Below are positions 54,746 to 64,000 of a stretch of 64,000 nucleotides of DNA, piece after piece. The stretch lies in the NCBI GenBank assembly GCA_023846275.1, contig CM043871.1, positions 34,378,578 to 34,442,577 on the forward strand, read 5' to 3'. The notes under the pieces are model-generated. The model did no database searches, had not been told where the DNA came from, and was given only the letters and a program-made list of their open reading frames with translations. The position numbers were made by a program, and so were the translations under genes. The DNA is from Vanilla planifolia (taxonomy: Eukaryota; Streptophyta; Magnoliopsida; Asparagales; Orchidaceae). Positions within the stretch are counted from its first letter, which is position 1. Every line of letters starts with the position of its first letter.

Positions 54746-57481
54746 TATGAAAATTATACAGCAAAAGCCCATGAAAAAGCAAGACACATAAGGCACCTGT
54801 TTTGATAACCAGCTTTTGCCACAGCAATTGTCAAACAGAAGCTTAAATATAACAAATTAGGAAGAGTTTTGCAGATAGCATTACAAAATGCTCACAAAGA
54901 CCTCAATGATTTGTGCTTGCTTACTCTGATCTCAGCTCATCATTATCTTCAAAGAGCTGCTTAAAGTTACAAAAGGAATATCAATCAGAAGCCATTCCTT
55001 TGAATCGAAAAGCTCCGAAAGAATTCAGTTTTGATCAAAGTTCTTGATCATGGTTTTTGGTTTTCAACGACAATCTGTTCTAGTTGTTTTGGATTGGTTT
55101 TCATCATGCTTGGATGCTAATGTAATGTATAGTTTTGATTCAATCTATTTGATCATGTTTGTTGTCATGGTTTATCATGGATTTATGATCAGATCAAGTT
55201 TAATTATTGATATTTCTAGTGTTCTATATGACAGCCAAATTCCGTTAAGTGATATGGTAGGAAATCTAAAACAGCCATTTCGAATCAATTTCATGATTGA
55301 ATCCTTAAAATGAAGAACGGATTTGAAGAAGAATAGATAAGTTATAAGAAACCCAAATCCCAGTAACATTTTTTACACATCGTTGGTTAAAATGCTATGA
55401 AGCAAACCATGGCTTCAATATTGCATTATAAATTGAATTTGTTAGCTAACGGAGCTTAGTGTCTTCTCAAATTTGAACTTAACTATGAAGATGTTTAATT
55501 CAAATTTATACCAATTTCAATGTTATTTAAGTATCAATGTTATCAGTTAATAATTGTTTATTCGATCCAGTGTCATGATATCAATGAGAGATGGCAACTG
55601 AAGTGTGCTTCAACATCTGCAATAAGTTTAACATGTAGAGGAATGAATGTATATGTGTGTTTTATTAGACAACCAAATTTCATGAAGTGATATAGTAGGA
55701 AACATAAATCGGCCATTTTGGATCGATTTCATGATTGAATCCTTAAAACGAAGAAGAGACTTGAAGAAGAATAGATAACTTATAAGAAACACAAATCTTA
55801 GTAACATTGGTTACACGGTGTGGGTCAAAATGCTATGAAGTAGACAATGGCTTCTATATTGCATTAGAAATTGAATTTGTCGACTAATGAAGATGGGTGT
55901 CTTCTCAAATTTGAATTTAACAATGAAGTTGTTTAGTTCAAATTTATACCAATGTCAATACTATTTTCGTATCAATGTTATCTTTTAATAGTTGTTTATT
56001 CGATCAAGAGTCACGATATCAATGAGATAACAACTGAAATGTGCTTCAACATCTATAACAAGTTTAACATGCATAGGAATGAATGTAGGTGAGTGCTCTA
56101 TTATACAGTCAAAGTCCATGAAGTGATATACCCTTAAAAGGAGAACTTGAAGAAGAATAGTTAACTTATAAGAAACCCAAATCCCAAAAACATTTATTAT
56201 ACATTTTTGGTCAAAATGCTATGAAGCAAACCATGGATTTGATATTGCATTATAAATTGAATTTCTTAACTAGTGGAGCTCGATATCTTCTCAAAGTTGA
56301 ACTTAACTATGAAGTTGTTTAGCTCAAATTTATATCAATTTCAATGTTATTTATGTATCAATATTATTTGTTAATAGATGTTTATTCATTAAGTGTCATA
56401 ATATCAATGAGAGACAACAATCGAAATGTGCTTCAACATTTGCAACAAGTTTAACATGTAGACAAAGGAAGTTAGGACATGTGAGCCTTTCCTTGACAAG
56501 TTTGTTTAGTGAAATATGTCATTGGAGATTAACGAAATCATAAATATATATAATGATACTTAAACATATTGCCAAACTAAATAACCAATATTTCACTGAA
56601 TAACTATGTTTCATCAATAAATGGCCATAGAAAATGTGGTGGTAAAATTCATTCTCTTTCCTACAATTTTATGCAATATCAATCATGAAAGCAAGTCATC
56701 TAAGCCTTCCTCGTCTCTTGAGAACTACTCATTCATGGTGATTTAGAATATCAATTAAATGACAACTAAAAATAGATTAAATAGTACAAACACTAAATCC
56801 ATTGTGCTTGCACACTCTTAACACAAGTGGAGTTAATAAATAAGAACATGACAACCAACCATCTGCCCTTGAGATTATTATAGTTGAGTCGACATCTATT
56901 TATTTTGTGAAGCCAAATACCATTTAGATCCGTTATGATATGATTGTTCAACTTAAAGCAAGCATTTCTTTCTTATCATATGCTCTCCTAAGTGTTAGCT
57001 TGGCATAAATATTGCTGGATATTAAACTGATTAATAAATAAGTTCTTTTAAAAAATTTGGTGCTCCAATGCTATTAAAAAGTTCTATGCATAAAAATATG
57101 CTATCTAGCAACTCTAAATGGAATAGACTTTCACATTTTTTGTTCTTTCAATTAAGACAGGGTTCTTAATAACATGATCAAACAAATGAATGACTACATT
57201 TTGAAAACCACTTCTGCACAAAGTTGATGCCAAATAAAGAATAAGACTTGCACGTCACGACTAATTTTAAATTGAGAATGGTCTCTTAAAAAGGGGATAA
57301 TGGTTAAGGGTTGGGATGACTCGAGTTATTCCAAGGTAGGAGACAATATCCGATATTGAGGTATTATTGTCAACTCTAAACCATCTTAGGCAAGATTTAC
57401 CCCCCAACGATTCCCTTTTGTCGGCCAATTGACCAACACATTGCTTTGTTCACGACCTATGGTCTCCGAATTAATAGTATG
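54746..57481. other. intergenic DNA 3' of the DUF538 gene
   Basis: No gene is supported. It holds the 437 bp array at 55231-56500. The rest is A/T-rich, with the 3' end of the DUF538 gene at its right edge. The open frame 55044-55313 extends into the repeat and is not convincing as a gene. Confidence 0.55.
55231..56500. repeat. three-unit ~437 bp tandem array
   Basis: Units start at about 55231, 55668 and 56105. Marks shared in order are 'aagtgatat', 'gaagaagaatag', 'cttataagaaac', 'aaaatgctatgaag', 'gtgcttcaacat' and 'aagtttaacatg'. The third unit is shortened. Non-coding. Confidence 0.88.
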
Positions 57482-58376
57482 TTATGAAGGCGTCTCCATA
57501 CCGGCCACCGCCATGGAAAGATCCAAACCCTATTTTACAACTTGTTAGCGATCAAATAGTAATCAAGATTAACTAAAGTAATCCCAAACAAAAATCTGGA
57601 TCAAACCCCTTAATGGCTTCACTTATGAAGCAAGGATATAAAAAATTAATTTACTCTGCTTTCATTCCAGCCAGGCTCATGGAGGTCAAAGGTTAGGTTG
57701 TCTTTGAAACTTCCTTATCGTTCAGTTTTTTTTTTTAGCTTTTAAGCAGGAATTTCACATAATTACCGCTAAAGAAAGCCTATTCATAGAAAAAAATCGA
57801 CCAATTCATGCTTCGCAGTTAAGAATTTGATGCCAGAATGAACCCTAATTCTAACGAAGCAGAATATTTCCAACTCACCTGATCCAATCTTTCAGCACGA
57901 TGCATCATGCCCTCCGGGATTCCCCTCTTGTTGCAAGAATGGATTCTCTTGAACTGATCGACACCGAGCTTCTTCGTAATAAAACCCACATCGAAGTAGA
58001 TGAAATTCGAAGGCGGGAGATCGACCTTGATGGCGTCCACGTCTAACCATAACAAGAATCGTTCGACCTGGATGCCCTTGAGATTCTCGATAAGGCCGTA
58101 GCGGATGACGCCAGTGATCTTGGGAGCATAGTAGACGAGGTACTCGAACTTGACGTAGCAGGCGTCGGCGAGGTTTACCTCAAAAGCGCCGTCTTGGGCT
58201 AGGGAGAAGGAGATGACGTTGTTTGGGAGGAGGCCCAGAGGAAGACCGAACTTGGGAAGTATATCGTATACGGAGCTTACGTTCGTCCGCTCCAAAGGTG
58301 GTGATCGAGAGTCCGATGTGGCGGTGGCGGCGGCGCAGGTGAAGATGAGCAGGAGGAGTTTACGACAGAGAACCAT
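57482..58376 (-). CDS. DUF538 family secreted protein
   Basis: Plant-specific DUF538 protein, function not established. Two exons on the - strand, 58376-57879 and 57529-57482, join in phase 0 and give 181 residues. Residues 1-20 (MVLCRKLLLLIFTCAAATAT) form a signal peptide, so the protein should enter the secretory pathway. The domain spans about residues 36-147: YDILPKFGLPLGLLPNNV, then CYVKFEYLVYYAPKITG, then LKGIQVERFLLWLDVDAI and FDVGFITKKLGVDQF, ending in a CNKR motif. These are standard DUF538 blocks. The second exon adds a short tail ending AVAGMETPS. Without splicing, the frame would run on for 20 residues from the GTGAGT donor, so the intron is preferred. Codon use is GC-rich against AT-rich surroundings. 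Confidence 0.9.
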
Positions 58377-58399
58377 GCCTCCGGAGCTAGTGAGAGAGA

Positions 58400-59780
58400 G
58401 ATCTCATACACGTTGTGACAGGTATGTTAAGCAACATATTATGATAAATGAATAAATATTATAGAAAAATTAATATGATAAAAAATAGACATGAAGAATT
58501 CTTGTAATAGAAAAGAAATGAGAGTAAATTGTTCAATAGGACTTGTGATGGAAGTTGATGATGATAAGAGTGATTATGATAATGGAGTTAAATCTAAATT
58601 ACAACTAGATATTTATAAATTAAAATTTTAAAATAACATGTAATAATCTAGTGATGTATATGTATGTATGAAAAAAAAAATCATAATTCAAATAACGTTA
58701 AGTAAATAACTTTTTTTTGCTCAATTGTCATTCTGTAATGTATATTAATAAATGCATAAAATAAAATTGACTTGAAAAAATGATAAAATTATTCTTCCTA
58801 AAAAATGTAAAAATATTAAATATGTATAAAACTCTTAAGATATCTATATGACTTATTATAAGTCATAATAATCTACAAAAAATAATAAAATAAAAAATCT
58901 AAACAAAATTTATTAGATCAACATAATATCATTAATTTAATATAGATTGTCTTGTATTAGTCTATCTAATTAAGAAAAGTTGTCTTATAGAATTATATTA
59001 CAAATTAATTTTTATTAAACTCAACATTATTTTGTATAGGTTTTAAAAAATCAAGACATAAGATAGAGGATAATCCTTCAAATATATTTAAAAATTAAGA
59101 AAAAAATAATTTGTATAAAAAATATCATATAAAAAATAACAATAAGATACTCATGCAAAAACATATTCAAAATTATTCATCAAATTTATCAGTAACAAAT
59201 TTTCGATATAATTTTTGTTCAAGTATTAATCTTTCATAAAATAAAAAAAATCTCAATATCAAAAATATTTTTATAAAACATATATGATGATAAATCTAAA
59301 ATATATATAGCATTACCTGTATACCTACATAATTCAATTATCTCGTATCAAGTTTTTTAATAACAAAAGGGTATAACTATCTTGATAAATGCATATTAAT
59401 AATTGATTCATTAAAGTTTTTTAGAGACTTAATTCGTTTCATTAATCTAATGCACTTAAAATTATTAGATACAATATATTATTTAATAAAATTAAAAATA
59501 AAATAAAAAATAATTTAAAGATATATATAGAGAAAAAATAATAATATGCATATATATATATGACTAAAATATTTTTTAAGACTTTTAAAGCTTAGATTAT
59601 AGGTTGATTCTATTTTTTTTAAATTAGTTATCTTTTTCTTTACATTTTCATCTTTGTTAGTAATAAGTTTAGTTTCTTTTAAATTAATCTTCTTATTCTC
59701 TATTTTTCTTATTATTAATAAAAAATAATTGTTAATTTATACTCTAATTCTTCTTATTTTTCTTTCTCAAAGTTCAAGAT
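58400..59780. other. AT-rich intergenic DNA
   Basis: Nothing supported. The first ~60 bases probably belong to the 5' UTR and promoter of the DUF538 gene. The rest is A/T-rich DNA, likely old transposon sequence. Confidence 0.5.
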
Positions 59781-59789
59781 ATATTTATG

Positions 59790-60360
59790 TTAATAGTTAT
59801 GCCAATTCTCTTACATTTATGACAAATTTTAGTTCTATTTTAAAGATTATTTTTAATGGTGTTTTTAGATGTTTAAGTTATAGTTGAAGAAGGTAAATCA
59901 TATGTAGTAATTTTCTCAGATACTTCTATAAATAAGTCTCGTGATTTACATTTAAAATTCATAGATATCAAAAGTTTAGAATATTTTCATTAATTAAGCT
60001 ATGTCACTAGCATCCTTAACTATTTAAGGAGAACACTTATCAACTTGTTTTCTAATCTCTTGCTTAAGTTCCAAAATAAATGTTTTTTTTATTTACTAAA
60101 CTTTATTAGGATAATTAATCCTAGCAATTAAAGTTTTAAATATATTGAAATATTTTATCACAATAGAATCACCTTGTTTTAATTTATATAATTATTCATG
60201 CAATTTTTATTAAAATATCTAAAAATTGATAGTGTCATAACATTTTTTCTACTAATTTATGCACTTAGTCATCATAACTTCAAGCTTATCTAGTCATTTT
60301 ATTTATGATAACATTACATTCATTAATTCTATTTTTAATATATTCTAAAGTTTTAATTTG
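59790..60360 (-). mobile_element. retrotransposon gag remnant
   Basis: On the - strand 60090-60185 reads KQGDSIVIKYFNIFKTLIAR, followed by INYPNKV, two stops, and KTFILELKQEIRKQVDKCSP. This is the pattern of the retrotransposon gag domain (short conserved helices with ...EYF..F..L..R... and FI.GLK.EIR). A C-x2-C start of a zinc knuckle (KICHKCKRIG) lies near 59800-59830. Stops and frame changes show it is dead. Its orientation is opposite to the copia remnant that follows, so it is a separate insertion. Confidence 0.6.
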
Positions 60361-60849
60361 GTTATACGTAAGAACATGAAAAATAAAAGGTATAATTAAA
60401 ATGCTAAAAAAATTTATACATTATTTAACTAAAATAATAATATAAATAAAATGATATAGATATTATTAAATTAATTATATTTTTTTCAATAAAAAACAAA
60501 TCACATAATTTTTTTAATAACAAATATACTAAAAATAATAATAAAAGGGTACCAACACAATTAACAAATAATTTTTTTAAAAGTTTAATTTTAGTACAAA
60601 AACTAATGACATTTTATGTAAATTAAAAAAATTAAAGTATAATACTCAATTAGTTATCACTCATAAATTTCAAGATAAATTCACTCAAGATTATAACTAG
60701 ATTTTTAAATAAAATAAAATATAATAAGTATCAAAAACATATTTTATAAATTTATAACTCAATATACTAATATTAAAATTGAGATAATTCTACTGAATAA
60801 AAAAATACAACTTAAAAATTTTGTTAAGAATAAAAGTAAGATATTTGAA

Positions 60850-63800
60850 AATTTTGTTAATTTAATAAAAGAGATAGAAAGAAAAATTAATTTTAAATTA
60901 ATTTTTATTCAAAGTGATAATGATAATGAATTTAACAATGAGGATTTCTATCATTATTGCAAGAGCATGAGAATAAGGAATCAATTTACATGTCCTTATA
61001 CACCTCAATAAAATAGGATTGTAAAAAGAAAAAATAGAACCTTGATAAAGACGAGTAGAACAATGATAGCCAAATATAATTTACCAAAATACTTTTGTGT
61101 CAAGATAATTAATACGACCTATTATATAATAAATAGAATTAATTTAAGACCAATACTTAAGAAACCATCTTATGAATTATTTAAAAATAAGAGACAAGAT
61201 GTTAATTATCATATTTTTTGGTGTAAATCTATCATTCTTAATAATGAAAGAATCAACTTAAACAAGTTTGATAAAAAAAATAAGTGTAGAAACTTTCTTA
61301 AGATACTATTCTCTTAAAAAAACATATAAAGTTTATAATATAAATACTCAAAAGATAAAAGAATCAATACATATAAGGTTTGATAAGTCTATTAAAGAGA
61401 TAGATAATAAAAATTTAGATGAAGAGATCAAATCCTTAGAAAGACTTGAAAGAGGATAAAGACAACTGAAAGTAAAAAAGGTAAAAAGATTAGTCATCAA
61501 TTACCTAAAGATTGAAGATATCAAGATTCACATCTAAAAGAACTAATAACAGGAGATATTAATCAATGAGTTAAGACTAAAACTTTTATGAAAAAATTGA
61601 TCATAATGTATGTGTATCTTTCACAAAACCAGTATCTATAGAAAATACACTTAAGGATGACTATTTGGTTCAAGCAATGAATAAAGAATTAGATTAATTT
61701 GAGAGAAACAAAATGTGAAAATTAGTTTTTAAGCTTGATGATTAATAAATAATTGGAACCAAATGGGTATTCAAAAATAAATTAGATGAAAATAGAATGA
61801 TCATTAGAAACAAAGCTAAACTTATTACTAAGAACTATAACCAAGTTGAAGGTATAAATTTTAAGGAGTCATTTGCACTAGTAACAAGATTAAAGGTCAT
61901 TAGACTTCTCTTAGCATATTCTTGTCAAAAAAATTTTAAATTATTTCAAATGGATATAAAATGTGTATTTTTAACTGGGATAGTAGAAGATCTGTATGTA
62001 GAACAAATCCCTAGTTTTAAGACCCATGCACATGATTATTATGTATATAAACTTAAGAGTGTACTTTATGACCTTAAACAAGCTCCCCATGCATGCTATC
62101 AAAGATCGAGTAATTATCTAATTGATAATAATTTTTGAAAAGGAAAAGTGGATACCACATTATTAAGGATTGTAGAAAGAAAGAATGGAACCTTGATAAA
62201 GATGGGTAAAACAATGTTGGCCGCATACGATTTATCGAAGTATTTTTGGGTCAAGACAATTAATACGACCTATCACATAATAAATAGAATTAATTTAAGA
62301 TCAATACTTTGAATTATTTAAATATAAGAGATAAAATGTTAGTTACTTTCATGCTTTTGGGTATAAATGTATCATTCTTAATAATGAAAGAATCAATTTA
62401 AACAAATTTGATAAAAAAAATAAGTGTAGAAATTGTCTTATGATACTCTTCTCTAAGAAAAGCGTATAAAGTTTATAACATAAATACTAAAGAGATAAAG
62501 GAATGAATAATATAATGTTTGATAAGTCTATTACAGAGATAAATAATAAAAATTTAGATAAAGAGATAAAATCCTTCAAAAACTTATACTTGAAAGAGGA
62601 TAAAGACAAAACTAAAAATAAAAAAAGAGAAAAGATTAGTCATCAATTATCTAAAGATTAGAGGTATCATGATTCACATCTAAGAAATTTAATAATAAGA
62701 GATATTAATCAATAAGTTAGGACTAAAACTTCTATGAAAAAGATTGATCATAGTATATGTGTATCTTTCACAAAACTAGTATCTATAGAAGATACACTTA
62801 AAGATAACTATTGGGTTCAAGCAATGAATGAAGAATTAGATTAATTTGAGAGAAACAAAATATGAAAATTAGTTTTTAAACCTAATGATCAACAAGTAAT
62901 TGGAACCAAATGGATATTAAAAAATAAATTAGATGAAAATAGAGTGATCATTAAAAACAAAGATAGACTTGTTGCTATAAGTTCTAACCAAGTTGAAGGT
63001 ATAGATTTTGAGGAGTCATTTGCATCGGTAGCAAGATTAGAGACCATTAGACTTCTCTTAGCATATTTTTGTCATAAAAATTTTAAATTATTTCAAATGG
63101 AAGAAGATGTGTTTGTAGAACAATTCCTTAGTTTTGAGACCCATGCACATGATGATTATGAATATAAGCTTAAGAAGACAGTTTATGACCTTAAGCAAAC
63201 TCCCCATGCATGATATCATTGATTGAGTAATTATCTACTTGATAATAATTTTAGAAAAGAAAAAGTGGATATCACATTATTCTTAAAATCTTTAAACGAT
63301 CATTTGTTATTTGTACAAGTTTATATTGATGACATAATTTTTAGAAACACAAATAAAAATGTGTAAAGAATTCTGTGATTTAATGACAAGAGAGTTTGAG
63401 ATGAGTATAATGGATGAGATAAATATTTTCTTAGTATTACAAATTAAGCAATTAAAAGATAAAATTTTTATTTCTCAAACTAAGTACTTAGAAGAATCAT
63501 TCAAGAAATTTGATTATGAAAATATGAAACACAGAAAGATTTGGATGAAATTGGGAAACTTATTGATAAAAAACTTTATAAAGGTCTTATTGGACCATTA
63601 CTATATCTTATGACAAGTAGATTAAACATCTTATTTAGTGTTGGCTAATGTGCAAGATTCCAATCTAATCCCAAGGAAAGCCATTTAAAAACGATTAAAT
63701 CAATCTTCAGATATTTCAAAAGTATAATGAACTTAGGTTTATGTTATACTAGAGATATTTTTTCATGTGATCTTATAGGTTACACAGATTCAAAAGTTAT

Positions 63801-64000
63801 AGGTTCTATGATAGATAAGAAAAGTATCTCAGGTACATGTCAATTCTTAAGAAATTGTCTAATTTCATGGTCAAGCAATAAACAAAATTACATAACCCTA
63901 TCAACCATAGAAGCCAAGTATGTAGCAACCAAAAGTTGTGTTGCCCAAGTATTATGGTTAAGACAACAACTTCATGATTATGGTTCAAATCTCTCACATA
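60850..64000 (+). mobile_element. Ty1/copia pol remnant, internally duplicated
   Basis: A + strand copia polyprotein remnant in its normal order. The integrase core starts near 60890 (FIQSDNDNEFNNEDFYHYC, then NRIVKRKNRTLIKTSRTMI). Reverse transcriptase begins near 61760 (IIGTKWVFKNKLDENRMI, LFQMDIKCVFL, YDLKQAPHACY). At about 62160 the sequence jumps back to the integrase and repeats that block to RT, offset about 1150 bases. Only the second copy continues through the VYIDDIIF catalytic motif (about 63320-63340). RNase H follows near 63720-63990 (CDLIGYTDSKVIGSMIDKKS, TIEAKYVATKSCVAQVLW). The 3' end lies beyond the window. Numerous stops make it non-functional. The RNase H wording resembles the Sire/Maximus lineage. 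Confidence 0.88.

Overview
The window is nuclear DNA from a flowering plant. The genes have many GT-AG introns, intergenic DNA is very AT-rich, Ty1/copia and Ty3/gypsy remnants are present, and several families are plant-specific (DUF1639, DUF538, an SC35-like SR protein). The species cannot be fixed from the sequence; a monocot is my weak guess.

Six protein-coding genes can be built exon by exon. They are: 40S ribosomal protein eS21 (RPS21, + strand, 2783-9337); 60S ribosomal protein uL5 (RPL11, - strand, 12963-16524); a DUF1639 protein (+, 18001-18929); an SCL30/SCL33-type splicing factor (-, 20865-26415, with a 5' UTR exon near 29.6 kb); an uncharacterised 344-residue plant protein (+, 35045-52055, with an 11.6 kb intron full of transposon debris); and a DUF538 secreted protein (-, 57482-58376). 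Splice phases match across every junction. Both ribosomal genes and the SR gene carry telo-box (AAACCCTA-type) sequences in their 5' regions. This suggests shared growth-linked transcription, and the three genes act in ribosome and mRNA production. No operon-like cooperation is expected in a plant genome.

Between and inside genes, 42.7-46.2 kb is a coding-like but stop-riddled + strand stretch and 47.25-48.76 kb is a - strand Ty3/gypsy RNase H-integrase remnant, both inside one intron. A - strand gag remnant lies at 59.79-60.36 kb. A + strand Ty1/copia remnant (integrase, reverse transcriptase, RNase H) runs from about 60.85 kb to the window edge.

The most striking property is repeated local tandem duplication, much of it inside introns. 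RPL11 intron 4 is a seven-unit array of about 220 bp in which most units carry a copy of the exon 4 splice donor. Intron 3 of the uncharacterised gene is a three-unit array that includes copies of exon 3 and exon 4 edges, giving a possible in-frame 57-nt cassette exon. The SR gene, RPS21, two intergenic regions and the copia element carry further tandem duplications. A broken antisense fragment of the 60S assembly GTPase gene NOG1 sits inside an RPL11 intron. I see no CRISPR array, tRNA, rRNA or bacterial-type system.
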